Numbered from the stretch's first letter, positions 37,678 to 46,388 are shown. The stretch is DNA of 64,000 nucleotides from CAJXZP01 sp963974475 (GCA_963974475.1 CAXBCR010000001.1:248001-312000), one strand, 5' to 3'. Translations and numbers: made by a program. Notes: generated from the letters alone by a model not told the origin.

Positions 37678-37686
37678 GCAAAGATA
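37678..37686 (-). promoter_or_regulatory. -7 box of the nonulosonate operon
   Basis: TATCTTTGC on the minus strand, full match to TAnnTTTGY, 25 bases before the first ATG. It should drive the five leftward genes down to 32804. Confidence 0.5.
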
Positions 37687-37766
37687 AGGTGTAAATATTA
37701 CTAGAGAAGCGATCGGATTAATTGGAATCATTTTTTAATTTCTATATTCCTACCCCGTTGTTTAAT

Positions 37767-37775
37767 TAAATTTGC
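37767..37775 (+). promoter_or_regulatory. -7 box of the wzx operon
   Basis: TAAATTTGC, a full match to TAnnTTTGY, 41 bases before the ATG at 37817; it fires away from the nonulosonate operon. Confidence 0.5.
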
Positions 37776-37816
37776 CTGCATAAGATTATTCCAAACTGAA
37801 TTATCTTTACGTGTCC

Positions 37817-39058
37817 ATGTCAGGTAAAAAACTTTCAAAAAACATCATTATTTACGGATTAAGCAACGGATTAAAATCCTTAGTTCCGTTTATTATGTTG
37901 CCTATTTTGACTTCCTATATTTCGTCAGAGGGTTTCGGAGTTTTGAGCCTTATTGAAACTTCCATTCTTTTTTTAACGCCTTTTATTCTTCTAAACTTAG
38001 AAGCGGGTGTAAATGTAGAATACTTTAAATCGTCTAAACCTAATTTGGCCAAGTATCTGTCTAACGGACTTCTATTGTCTTTTGGTTCATTTGTAATCAT
38101 CTCTATACTGTTCTACTTTACCAACGATTTTATTTCGTCCGCATTAGACATTCCTGCTAACATCATTTTATTGTTGCCCATTTTTGTTCTTTTACGAGTT
38201 TTCCCTACGCTAGCCTTGGTTTTATATCAAGCCCAACAAAAATCAGTGAGCTATTTGTTCTATAGTTTATTTCAAACCGTTTTTGATTTTGCGTTATCCG
38301 CTGCTTTTATCATGTATTGGAAGCATGGGTATTTCGGACGTTTAGAAGGAACCTATATGGCATTTTTTGTTGCTTCCCTCATGGGTGTTTTTATTATTTA
38401 CCGAATGGGATATTTCGACTTTTCGGTGGGTAAGGAAAAAATAAATCAGGTTTTGAAATTTGGGTTACCACTTATACCACACGCTATTGGAGGGACTATC
38501 ATCGCCATGAGCGACCGGTATTTTATTTCGGTTTTCGAAGGGAATTCTGAAGTGGGTTTATACACCGCGGCCTACCAGGTAGGTGCGCTGATGCTTCTTT
38601 TTAGTCGCTCCGTCAATCAGGCTTGGAACCCCATGTTGTTTAGTTTACTCCAAAAGAAAGATTATAAATCGGTCGAAAAATTTACGACTATTTTATTCGC
38701 AGGTTTTATTATGGTAAGCATCGGGATTTATTTTTCTACCGACCTTGTTTTCGAATACCTGATAGACAGCTCATACACCGAGGCAAAAACGTATGTTACC
38801 CTGCTTTTACTTGGTTTCCTATTTCAATCCCTCTATTTCTTATTCACCAATTTTATTTTTTACAGTAAGCGAACCGATATATTAGCAATTATTACATTCT
38901 CGGGAGCTTTGTTAAATTTGCTCCTCAACTACGTACTAATTAAAAAAATGGGCGTTATCGGTGTGGCGTATGCTACCGCTATAACATGGTTCGTTTTTAT
39001 GGTCGCTACTTTTATGGTGGCAAAATTTAAAATCTACAAAATTGAGAAGGCTTCTTAA
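37817..39058 (+). CDS. wzx: Wzx-type polysaccharide flippase
   Basis: 413 residues, about twelve TM helices, MATE/PST superfamily. The N-terminus NIIIYGLSNGLKSLVPFIMLPI and the mid segment YRMGYFDF followed by LKFGLPLIPHAIGG match flippases that move undecaprenyl-PP-linked oligosaccharide to the periplasm. The ATG at 37817 is preferred over a GTG at 37811. It leads a rightward unit with the acyltransferase and FemAB-like genes. Confidence 0.92.
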   Translation: MSGKKLSKNIIIYGLSNGLKSLVPFIMLPILTSYISSEGFGVLSLIETSILFLTPFILLNLEAGVNVEYFKSSKPNLAKYLSNGLLLSFGSFVIISILFYFTNDFISSALDIPANIILLLPIFVLLRVFPTLALVLYQAQQKSVSYLFYSLFQTVFDFALSAAFIMYWKHGYFGRLEGTYMAFFVASLMGVFIIYRMGYFDFSVGKEKINQVLKFGLPLIPHAIGGTIIAMSDRYFISVFEGNSEVGLYTAAYQVGALMLLFSRSVNQAWNPMLFSLLQKKDYKSVEKFTTILFAGFIMVSIGIYFSTDLVFEYLIDSSYTEAKTYVTLLLLGFLFQSLYFLFTNFIFYSKRTDILAIITFSGALLNLLLNYVLIKKMGVIGVAYATAITWFVFMVATFMVAKFKIYKIEKAS

Positions 39059-39065
39059 ATTAATA

Positions 39066-39542
39066 ATGCGCACTTTGTTTACGTTTTTCGTAAAGAATAC
39101 GGTTCATTCGTATGGAGAAAACCTACGTGCAAATTTCTATACTAGACTTACCTCTCAAACTAGCTTGGGAAATAACGTGAATTTTAATGGCATGACCATT
39201 CGAGGAAATGGTCAGGTAACCATTGGAGATAATTTTCACTCAGGTAAGGAAATACTTTTTGTCAATTCCTATCACAAATACGATGACGGAAACGCCATTC
39301 CCTACGATACTAAAATCACCATTAGCAAAAACATTACCATTGAAAACAATGTATGGCTTGGAGACCGGGTGACCATTTTAGGGGGCGTTACCATTGGCGA
39401 AGGCGCCATTATTCAAGCAGGAGCGGTAGTTGTTTCAAATATTGAAAAATACGGAATTGCCGGAGGTAACCCTGCTAAGGTTTTTAAAACTAGAGATATT
39501 TCGCATTACGAGAAATTAAAATTAGAAGGGAGATTTTGTTAA
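39066..39542 (+). CDS. Left-handed beta-helix (hexapeptide) acyltransferase
   Basis: 158 residues from ATG 39066, 7 bases after the wzx stop. Hexapeptide repeats run from about residue 35 to 130 (VTIGDNF, ITIENNVWLGDRV, VTIGEGAIIQAGAVV), ending in the GIAGGNPAKVFKTR signature of the LacA/WcaF group. Likely O-acetylates a sugar of the glycan. An earlier TTG at 39042 would lie inside wzx and is not used. Confidence 0.92.
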   Translation: MRTLFTFFVKNTVHSYGENLRANFYTRLTSQTSLGNNVNFNGMTIRGNGQVTIGDNFHSGKEILFVNSYHKYDDGNAIPYDTKITISKNITIENNVWLGDRVTILGGVTIGEGAIIQAGAVVVSNIEKYGIAGGNPAKVFKTRDISHYEKLKLEGRFC

Positions 39543-40483
39543 GCGCTAAAGAAACATATCGTCAATTTTGTGATACATCTTCGCGTCCGTTGATTTTTCA
39601 AACACCGTTATGGTTGGATGCTGTGGCAGGAGATGAAAATTGGAATGTCATTCTGAGTTTTAAAGGAACCCTGTTAGTAGGGGCCATGCCTTATGTCACG
39701 AATTCAAAACTGGGATTAAAACAAATTACGTTGCCGTTTTTGACTCCGTATCTTGGACCGATTATTATTTACCCTACTGATCTTAAAAAAGACAATTACC
39801 ATTCTCATGATAGAAAGGTAACGTCCGATTTAGTGGCTCAAATTCCAAAAACTGACCGCTTTATTACTCAAACTGATTTTGAGTACATGTATTGGTCACC
39901 CTTTGCATGGGCCGGATATAGTCAGACTACGCGGTATTCGTACTTATTAGATACATCGAAAACGGAAGAAGAGCTTTTAAAAGGGTTTAAACCCAATATC
40001 AAAAAACACATTCGTAACTCGGGTGCAACGTATGCTGTGATAGCAGCTAATGAAATCGACCCTGTTTTCAATCTTCATCAAAACGACCTAAAGAATAAAG
40101 GAATAGAATTACTATTCACCCAAAATCAATTTGCTAGGCTAGACCAAACGGTAAGCACTTCTGGAAAACGAATTATTCTTCATGCGATAGATGATTCAGG
40201 AAATATCGTTTGCGCATTCTATTTAGTTTTTGACCATCAGTATATGCATTACCTTGTAGGAGCGGTTACCGATGACGCTAGAAATTCCGGGGTAATGAGC
40301 TTGTTGATGTGGGAAGCCATAAAAGAAAGTAAGAAAAGAGGATTAACCTTCAATTTTGAAGGAAGTATGAATAAAAACATAGACCGTTTTTTCTCCTCAT
40401 TTGGGGGAACGCTTTCACCTTACATGCAAATATCGAAAACCGGTAATAAGTGGTTAAAACAATTTACACGTTTTAATCATTAG
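39536..40483 (+). CDS. FemAB/GNAT-like acyltransferase-fold protein
   Basis: 315 residues starting with TTG 39536, which overlaps the preceding stop; no ATG is available until about residue 51. The second half has the GNAT-like pattern KKHIRNSG, IVCAFYLVFDHQYMHYLVGAVT and GVMSLLMWEAIKESKKRGLTFNFEGS found in FemAB/CelD-type proteins. These join amino-acyl or acyl groups to cell-wall or polysaccharide precursors. Specificity unknown; the setting suggests modification of the glycan. Confidence 0.8.
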   Translation: MLSAKETYRQFCDTSSRPLIFQTPLWLDAVAGDENWNVILSFKGTLLVGAMPYVTNSKLGLKQITLPFLTPYLGPIIIYPTDLKKDNYHSHDRKVTSDLVAQIPKTDRFITQTDFEYMYWSPFAWAGYSQTTRYSYLLDTSKTEEELLKGFKPNIKKHIRNSGATYAVIAANEIDPVFNLHQNDLKNKGIELLFTQNQFARLDQTVSTSGKRIILHAIDDSGNIVCAFYLVFDHQYMHYLVGAVTDDARNSGVMSLLMWEAIKESKKRGLTFNFEGSMNKNIDRFFSSFGGTLSPYMQISKTGNKWLKQFTRFNH

Positions 40484-41780
40484 ACTGGATTACGTAATCT
40501 ATCATACCCAAATACACTTGCTTCCACCCTTTCCATTGGCCCCATTCCGATAGCGAGTCATTATGCCAAAGGCTTACAAAAGTTCCGTTATACCTTTTTA
40601 CTTTATCAATATACTCCCTAAAATAAGGCATGGCCTTTTCTGGCCCCTCCTTAAAATAATACTTTACAGTAGCTTCCATTAAATAAAATGGATACACTCG
40701 TAATGTGGTGGGAGAATCAAAATCTAAATCGTAAAAATAATACGAAGAACAAACCCCTGCTCTAAATCCCATTTTTGCAGCATAGCCCATGGAGTAATCT
40801 TCGGTGGCATCGTTTTCAATTAATTGCCGATAAGATTGAGGCAAATTCAATTTAATAAAATGAAACCTGCTTTTTGTCACCGGCTGATGCACCAATTTTG
40901 AAATTCGATTAAACTCTACACGTAATTTATCCGGCACATTACAAGACGCGTAACTAGGATGTAGTCCAATATCCGCATAATCATTCACACCCTTCACTAA
41001 GGATTGCAATTTATTGCTCGTTACCGGTATGCTCTTGTCATGCGTATCGTAATCACCAACATGAAAAAAGAAAATCGATGATAAAGAATGCTTCTTATGT
41101 TGTTCCAATACCAAATCGAATGTATCAAAAGGATCTTTAGACCAACCCAAATAGCAACTAATTTTATTTCGGCATTCGGTCAATTTACCTTGAAAGAAAT
41201 CGCGAACCAAGGCGCCAATTTCCCTTATCGCCCCTTTTTCGATATATGCGTAGGCATAATCTACATCAATGGTATTAATAAATTTGAAAGAGGGCAATTT
41301 AAATTTCAACGAGGGGTACTTTTCCTGTAAACTCTCTTTCAGAAATTCTGCCCAAATATTTACAACAGGTTCATCTAAAAAGCCATTTTTATATGCCACA
41401 CTATGTAACGGGTCATACCGATCATGCTTATCTCTTTTGTGTGGCAAATACTCTTCATATCGACTCAACAAAAAGAAGGATGCACTAAAAACATCAAAAG
41501 AGAACGATTCTCCTCCATTATGAAAAAGAGTTACAAAATCGTCTTGTTGTCCCACCTTTAAATTTTGCTCTGAAATTCGTTTTTCAAACAATAATTTTTC
41601 GGGAGTTATTTTCAGTCCAGCTACATCTTGATTACTGTAATTTACTACAAACTCTTTTGTATAAACCTCATCACGGTTAGTAATCACTTCGCTTTCTATA
41701 CCCAACAATTCTCCAAACAAGAATTTGGTAATGTATTTTAAACGTGGTGAACTTTGCGAACTATAAATGAATATTTTCAA
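40473..41780 (-). CDS. Polysaccharide deacetylase family protein
   Basis: 435 residues. The NodB-like core has the metal and base motif INTIDVDYAYA near 169 and the second motif IGLHPSYAS near 272 with the metal His. The N-terminal 160 residues form an extra domain common in Bacteroidota relatives. It likely removes N-acetyl groups from a surface polymer. The 3' end overlaps the GNAT-like gene by 11 bases; it starts 5 bases after radC, so radC and this gene are probably one transcript. Confidence 0.88.
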   Translation of the reverse strand: MKIFIYSSQSSPRLKYITKFLFGELLGIESEVITNRDEVYTKEFVVNYSNQDVAGLKITPEKLLFEKRISEQNLKVGQQDDFVTLFHNGGESFSFDVFSASFFLLSRYEEYLPHKRDKHDRYDPLHSVAYKNGFLDEPVVNIWAEFLKESLQEKYPSLKFKLPSFKFINTIDVDYAYAYIEKGAIREIGALVRDFFQGKLTECRNKISCYLGWSKDPFDTFDLVLEQHKKHSLSSIFFFHVGDYDTHDKSIPVTSNKLQSLVKGVNDYADIGLHPSYASCNVPDKLRVEFNRISKLVHQPVTKSRFHFIKLNLPQSYRQLIENDATEDYSMGYAAKMGFRAGVCSSYYFYDLDFDSPTTLRVYPFYLMEATVKYYFKEGPEKAMPYFREYIDKVKRYNGTFVSLWHNDSLSEWGQWKGWKQVYLGMIDYVIQSND

Positions 41781-41785
41781 TGCAA

Positions 41786-42487
41786 CTAGCTTAATAGGTT
41801 TTCATCCGCAAAGCTAAAAAAATCTTCCTCACCAATGATGATATGATCTAGCACTTTTAAATCTAGCATCCGAGCGGCTTGCACTATTTTTTTGGTAAGT
41901 GATTTATCTTGTTCACTAGGCTTTATCGAGCCCGAAGGATGATTATGAGCCATAACAATACCCGAAGCTAATTGGTCTATGGCGAGCTTTAAAATAACTC
42001 GAACGTCTACCACCGTTCCGCTCACTCCACCTTTACTCACCAAACGCTTTGATAAAACGCGGTTATTCTGATTAAGTAACAACACCCAAAATTCTTCTAT
42101 AAATTTATCGGCCAGCATCGGATAAAAAATATCGTATGAATCCATGCTATTTCTAATTTGAAGAATCTCTGAAGGTTGTTCTACTTTTCTTCGTCTTCCT
42201 ATTTCCAAAGCTGCAATTATAGATATTGCTTTTGCTTCTCCAATGCCGTGAAATTTCATTAAATCGGTTACGGAACCTTTAGCCACGTCATTCAAGTTAT
42301 TTCCAAAGGAATTTAGGATTACTTTCGCTAGCTCCACAGCCGATTGATCTCTGTTTCCAGAACCAATCAAAATTGCAATTAATTCAGCATCTGTCAGGGA
42401 AGTCCGACCTTTCAAAACCAATTTCTCTCGCGGTCGGTCATCTTCGGCCCAGGATTTTATACTTAGTTTGGGTTGATACTCTTTCAT
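41786..42487 (-). CDS. radC: RadC family JAB-domain protein
   Basis: 233 residues from ATG 42487. An N-terminal helix-hairpin-helix (LMKFHGIGEAKA near 77-88) precedes a JAB1/MPN+ metal site HNHPSGSIKPSEQD at 181-194 with both His and the Asp. Called DNA repair protein RadC, but its real role is unsettled. A start at 42529 would pass through the rpsT terminator and is rejected. Confidence 0.95.
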   Translation of the reverse strand: MKEYQPKLSIKSWAEDDRPREKLVLKGRTSLTDAELIAILIGSGNRDQSAVELAKVILNSFGNNLNDVAKGSVTDLMKFHGIGEAKAISIIAALEIGRRRKVEQPSEILQIRNSMDSYDIFYPMLADKFIEEFWVLLLNQNNRVLSKRLVSKGGVSGTVVDVRVILKLAIDQLASGIVMAHNHPSGSIKPSEQDKSLTKKIVQAARMLDLKVLDHIIIGEEDFFSFADENLLS

Positions 42488-42531
42488 TGGGGCTAAAATA
42501 AAGTATTTTAACCATACAAAAGGGCACAAAA

Positions 42532-42561
42532 AAAGGTTTCACTTATCAAAGTGAAACCTTT
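42532..42561 (-). terminator. Terminator of rpsT
   Basis: Perfect 13-base arms 42532-42544 and 42549-42561 (AAAGGTTTCACTT) with a 4-base loop and T-run on the minus strand. Confidence 0.9.
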
Positions 42562-42583
42562 CAATAATGTAGTCTTAAAAATA

Positions 42584-42838
42584 TTAAGCTAATCCGTTAA
42601 CCAAGATAGTTAAAGAAGATTTTAAGTTAGCCGATTTATTTTTATGAATAATGTTTCTTTTAACTAATTTATCCAACATAGCTACTACTTTAGGAAGAGC
42701 TTCAGCAGCTGCTTTCTTATCGGTAGTTTCTCTCAATGCTTTAATTGCATTACGAGTAGTTTTGTGATAATATTTGTTACGAGCAGTTTTTACTACTGTT
42801 TGTCTGATTCTCTTTAAAGATGACTTGTGATTTGCCAT
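42584..42838 (-). CDS. rpsT: 30S ribosomal protein S20
   Basis: 84 residues, very rich in Lys and Arg, starting MANHKSSLKRIRQ as in all bacterial S20. It binds 16S rRNA in the 30S subunit. It is a single gene with a strong TTG-N20-TACATTTGC promoter and a perfect hairpin terminator. Confidence 0.98.
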   Translation of the reverse strand: MANHKSSLKRIRQTVVKTARNKYYHKTTRNAIKALRETTDKKAAAEALPKVVAMLDKLVKRNIIHKNKSANLKSSLTILVNGLA

Positions 42839-42876
42839 TATCTATATTATAAAAGTTCTTTTCAAAAATTGTGGTT

Positions 42877-42908
42877 GCAAATGTAGGCTTTTAATTCCCG
42901 TATTACAA
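42877..42908 (-). promoter_or_regulatory. Promoter of rpsT
   Basis: TTG at 42906-42908, 20-base spacer and the full -7 match TACATTTGC at 42877-42885 on the minus strand, 38 bases before the ATG. Confidence 0.7.
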
Positions 42909-42917
42909 CACTTTTAA

Positions 42918-42951
42918 AATTAGAAAACCTCACTGCTGAGGCTTTCTAATT
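42918..42951 (-). terminator. Terminator of tRNA-Glu
   Basis: Arms 42918-42931 and 42938-42951 pair with one internal mismatch around a 6-base loop, followed by T-rich sequence on the minus strand. Confidence 0.8.
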
Positions 42952-42956
42952 TCTTG

Positions 42957-43028
42957 TAGTCCGTAGGGGAATCGAACCCCTGTTACCAGGATGAAAACCT
43001 GGCGTCCTAACCCCTAGACGAACGGACC
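42957..43028 (-). tRNA. tRNA-Glu (anticodon UUC)
   Basis: 72-base cloverleaf on the minus strand. The acceptor arms are GGTCCGT and ACGGACT with discriminator A, the anticodon stem-loop is CCAGG-TTTTCAT-CCTGG, and the T-arm is AGGGG-TTCGATT-CCCCT. Anticodon TTC lies at 42993-42995. The CCA end is not encoded (CAA follows). It has its own promoter and terminator. Confidence 0.97.
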
Positions 43029-43053
43029 AAAATACTTCCCTTTCAAAGGGGCG

Positions 43054-43083
43054 ACAAAGGTAATATTAATTTCTACTCTCCAA
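43054..43083 (-). promoter_or_regulatory. Promoter of tRNA-Glu
   Basis: TTG at 43081-43083, an 18-base spacer and the full -7 match TACCTTTGT at 43054-43062 on the minus strand. Confidence 0.7.
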
Positions 43084-43116
43084 ACAATTCTATAAAAAAA
43101 AACAAAGTTTTTTTTA

Positions 43117-43803
43117 TCACTTCGTTAACCGGTCACGATCAGCACTCATTTTAAACCCTAATCGTTTGGAAGTGACCACTTTTTGGTCGTGTGATAATTT
43201 TTTCATTTGCCCTACACTTACCAATTGACTTTTATCAAAATCGGGAGTGTATAAATCAAATTCTAACGCATATTGGATAGAACTTTCAATAATTTCAATT
43301 AGTAATTCCTTACTAACCAATTGACTAGATAAATCAGCGTATCGATATCCCAGTTCTTTTTTGCCCTCCACAAAAAGGTGACTTTCTTCGTTTACAAAAA
43401 TTCTTGACACCAAAAAACCTAAGTCATTTTGGCGGTTATACTTAAATGAATCCGCCAAGAAATTATACACATTTATCACTCCACAAAAAGTACGTGACTC
43501 TTTTTCGGTAATATATGAGTGCTTATGGATAGGATTAGACTCCTCAAATGAAAATACATTACTATGCATCTGAAATACCAACAAATCACCGCCAAATCCT
43601 AAAACAGCGCCATATTCACCTTCATCCTTATAGCTAATTAGCACCCGGTTATCTAATGATTCTAAATACTCCTTGTAATCTTTTGCTATTTCTTGCAACA
43701 CTTCTTTTACCAATCCAAAAGCTTCCTTCGTTTTTGCATGTACTTCCTGCTTTACGCAAGACTTTGATTTAAACGTACTGAAAATTTCCTCTCTTTTTGT
43801 CAT
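43117..43803 (-). CDS. Uncharacterised protein downstream of proS
   Basis: 228 residues, charged, soluble, no TM helix or signal. I do not recognise a domain. A middle segment (about 60-150) alternates beta-type stretches such as GAVLGFGGDLLVFQMH with helices. It starts 12 bases after the proS stop, so it is probably the second gene of a proS unit; any functional link is untested. Confidence 0.65.
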   Translation of the reverse strand: MTKREEIFSTFKSKSCVKQEVHAKTKEAFGLVKEVLQEIAKDYKEYLESLDNRVLISYKDEGEYGAVLGFGGDLLVFQMHSNVFSFEESNPIHKHSYITEKESRTFCGVINVYNFLADSFKYNRQNDLGFLVSRIFVNEESHLFVEGKKELGYRYADLSSQLVSKELLIEIIESSIQYALEFDLYTPDFDKSQLVSVGQMKKLSHDQKVVTSKRLGFKMSADRDRLTK

Positions 43804-43815
43804 GGTTTATCTCGT

Positions 43816-45294
43816 TTAATATGCTTTCGCAAACAACACCCGTTTATTTGAAGGCTTTCCTGTCAAAATACATTTTCCTTCCTCTTCCACTGCATCCAAA
43901 GGAATACAACGAATTGTTGCTTTTGTAAGCTCTTTAATTTTGTCTTCTGTCTCAATAGTGCCATCCCAGTGCGCTTCAACAAAACCACCCGCTTCACTAT
44001 TAATAATACGTTCAAACTCTTCCCACGTATCTGCTTTATATGTGTTTTCAGTACGTAGCTTATCCGCTCTTAGAAATAAATTCTCCTGAATTTTATCCAT
44101 CAATCCAGCCACGTAATCCACAACTGCATCTTGCTCAACAACTTCCTTTGTTAAGGTGTCACGTCTAGCTACTTCCAATGTTCCGTTTTCTAAATCCCGG
44201 GCTCCAATAGCTAATCTAACAGGGACTCCTTTAAACTCATATTCCGCAAATTTCCAGCCTGGTTTTTGCGTATCTCTATTATCAAATTTAACGGACAACC
44301 CTTTTGCTTCTAACTCTTTTTTTAATTGGTTCGCAACCACGCTAATCGCATCCAATTGTTCCTCATTTCTAAAAATAGGTACAATTGCTACGTGAATTGG
44401 TGCCAATTTAGGAGGCAAAACCAAACCATGATCATCTGAATGTGTCATTACTAAAGCTCCCATTAAGCGAGTTGATACGCCCCAAGAAGTAGCCCAAACA
44501 TACTCTTGAGGTCCTTGTTTTGGTGTAAATTTAACATCAAATGCTTTCGCGAAATTTTGTCCTAAAAAGTGAGAAGTTCCTGCTTGCAATGCCTTTCCGT
44601 CTTGCATCATGGCTTCAATACAATAGGTTTCTAATGCTCCTGCAAATCGTTCACTTTCCGACTTCACCCCTTTTATAACCGGCATTGCCATATAATTCTC
44701 CGCAAAATCTCCGTATACATGCAGCATTTGCTCTGCTTCTGCAATTGCCTCTTTTTTAGTTGCATGAGCCGTATGTCCTTCTTGCCATAAAAACTCAGCG
44801 GTACGTAAAAACAAACGAGTTCGCATTTCCCAACGCACCACATTGGCCCATTGGTTAATTAGAATAGGTAAATCTCGGTAACTTTGAATCCATTTTTTGT
44901 AGGAATTCCATATAATAGTTTCTGAAGTAGGACGAACAATTAGCTCCTCTTCCAATTTTGCGTCTGGATCCACTACCACGCTTTTTCCATCTTCGCCTAC
45001 TTTTAAACGATAATGGGTCACCACCGCACACTCTTTAGCAAACCCTTCCACATGTGCCGCTTCTTTACTCAAATAGGATTTTGGAATAAACAATGGGAAA
45101 TACGCATTTTCATGCCCCGTTTGTTTGAACATTTTATCCAATTCCGCTTGCATTTTCTCCCAGATTGCATATCCGTAAGGTTTAATTACCATACAACCAC
45201 GCACATCCGAATTCTCTGCCAAATCCGCTTTTACCACTAATTCGTTATACCACTTGGAGTAATCTTCCGACCGTTTTGTGAAATTTTTTGCCAT
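43816..45294 (-). CDS. proS: Prolyl-tRNA synthetase (archaeal/eukaryote-like form)
   Basis: Class II synthetase charging tRNA-Pro, 492 residues. It lacks the bacterial editing insert and has the shorter form seen in Bacteroidota, archaea and eukaryotes. Motif 2 region is VVRWEMRTRLFLRTAEFLWQEG-like near 165-185, RPTSETIIWNSY lies near 120, and TSHFLGQNFAKAF and the anticodon-binding domain follow. A -7 box lies at 45320-45327. Confidence 0.96.
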   Translation of the reverse strand: MAKNFTKRSEDYSKWYNELVVKADLAENSDVRGCMVIKPYGYAIWEKMQAELDKMFKQTGHENAYFPLFIPKSYLSKEAAHVEGFAKECAVVTHYRLKVGEDGKSVVVDPDAKLEEELIVRPTSETIIWNSYKKWIQSYRDLPILINQWANVVRWEMRTRLFLRTAEFLWQEGHTAHATKKEAIAEAEQMLHVYGDFAENYMAMPVIKGVKSESERFAGALETYCIEAMMQDGKALQAGTSHFLGQNFAKAFDVKFTPKQGPQEYVWATSWGVSTRLMGALVMTHSDDHGLVLPPKLAPIHVAIVPIFRNEEQLDAISVVANQLKKELEAKGLSVKFDNRDTQKPGWKFAEYEFKGVPVRLAIGARDLENGTLEVARRDTLTKEVVEQDAVVDYVAGLMDKIQENLFLRADKLRTENTYKADTWEEFERIINSEAGGFVEAHWDGTIETEDKIKELTKATIRCIPLDAVEEEGKCILTGKPSNKRVLFAKAY

Positions 45295-45319
45295 TATTTT
45301 CTCGTTATATTAAGGACGC

Positions 45320-45327
45320 CAAAAGTA
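45320..45327 (-). promoter_or_regulatory. -7 box of proS
   Basis: TACTTTTG on the minus strand, full match to TAnnTTTG, 25 bases before the ATG. Confidence 0.45.
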
Positions 45328-45375
45328 ACATCTATTTTATACGAAACTTATTCGGATTCTAATTTTTTGGGCATT

Positions 45376-45471
45376 CCCCCATTTTGTTTGTCACGTAGTT
45401 TTCCCTCAACTGAAGTCGAACAAAATGGGGGCGCGCTTTCCGCTATATCTTTTAGTCGTTCCTCCTAAAAG
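45376..45471. repeat. Intergenic inverted-repeat element
   Basis: 13-base perfect arms CCCCCATTTTGTT (45376-45388) and its complement (45419-45431) enclose a 30-base interior. A second 7-base stem, CTTTTAG (45449-45455) with CTAAAAG (45465-45471), follows. The sequence GCGCTTTCCGCTATATCTTTT resembles, from memory, dispersed intergenic elements of other Flavobacteriia. Only one copy is present here. Confidence 0.45.
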
Positions 45472-45551
45472 GATGCCGCTGCTATCGCTAATGCAAACCA
45501 ATGTATAACTGAACCTACTCGTTTTAAAACAGTTTTAAATTTAGCCAAAAA

Positions 45552-45585
45552 AAATGCCCCTCAGAAATTAATCTAAGAGGCATTT
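45552..45585 (-). terminator. Terminator of the zinc-ribbon-family gene
   Basis: Arms 45552-45565 and 45572-45585 pair with G-U and one mismatch, and an eight-base T-run follows on the minus strand. Confidence 0.8.
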
Positions 45586-45605
45586 TAAATATAGTTAAAA
45601 TGAGA

Positions 45606-46388
45606 CTAGCTCAATTTTTGAAATTTCTCTTGCTCTTCAGCAGCTAATTCTTGATCCACTAAAATGCGACCAGAATGCTCATCTACAATAATTTTCTTAC
45701 GTGCTCCAACATCCAAGATACGTTGTGGTGGAATTTGAATATACGAACCACCAGCACTTGCACGGTCAATAGCCACTACAGCTAAACCATTACGTACTTT
45801 ACCTCTAATTCTTAAATAGGCTTTTAATAATCTAGGCTCAATATTTAATTCAGCTTCTTTAGATAATTTTCCAAATTTGCTTTCTTCTTTTTCGGTTTCA
45901 CCTACAATACCACCAAGCTCGTCTTTTTTGTGTTGCAATTCTTTTTGGTTTTCCGCTAAATCAGTTTTAGCTGCTTCCAATACTTCTTCTTTACTTGCAA
46001 TACGTGCTCTAGCTTCTTTAATTCGTTTTTCAGCCAATTGAATTTCCAATCCTTGGAACTCTATCTCTTTATTTAAAGAATCAAACTCACGGTTATTTCT
46101 AACATCGTTTTGTTGCTCCTTATATTTTAAAATAGCCGCTTCAGCATCTTTAATATGAATTCCTTTATCGGTAATGCCTTGCTCAAGCTCTGATTTTTCT
46201 TCTTGCATTTTAGCAATCCGAGTTTCCAAACCAATGATATCATCTTCTAAATCTTGAATCTGAATTGGTAATTCGCCTCTAATAGTTCTAATCTTATCGA
46301 TTTCTGAATCGATTAACTGCAATCTGTAAAGTGATCTCAATTTGTCCTCAACCGACATCATCTTGGGATCTTTCGCTGCTTTTGCCAT
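45606..46388 (-). CDS. CT398/DUF164-like coiled-coil protein with lost zinc ribbon
   Basis: 260 residues. A long coiled coil (about 30-180) precedes a domain that in relatives is a C4 zinc ribbon. Here all ligands are gone: positions expected to be Cys are Ala212, Ser215, Asp236 and Ser239 (SAGGSYIQIPPQ and VDEHSGRILVD). The whole protein has no cysteine. The scaffold (IPPQ, GRIL) is kept, so the fold is probably stable without metal. It follows the Nif3-like gene by 3 bases, a pair also seen in other Bacteroidota by memory. Confidence 0.85.
   Translation of the reverse strand: MAKAAKDPKMMSVEDKLRSLYRLQLIDSEIDKIRTIRGELPIQIQDLEDDIIGLETRIAKMQEEKSELEQGITDKGIHIKDAEAAILKYKEQQNDVRNNREFDSLNKEIEFQGLEIQLAEKRIKEARARIASKEEVLEAAKTDLAENQKELQHKKDELGGIVGETEKEESKFGKLSKEAELNIEPRLLKAYLRIRGKVRNGLAVVAIDRASAGGSYIQIPPQRILDVGARKKIIVDEHSGRILVDQELAAEEQEKFQKLS

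Larger units (their letters stand above)
45295..45605. other. 311-base non-coding stretch with repeat-like element
   Basis: It holds the proS promoter, an inverted-repeat element (45376-45471) and the terminator of the zinc-ribbon-family gene. No gene is seen. Confidence 0.5.
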
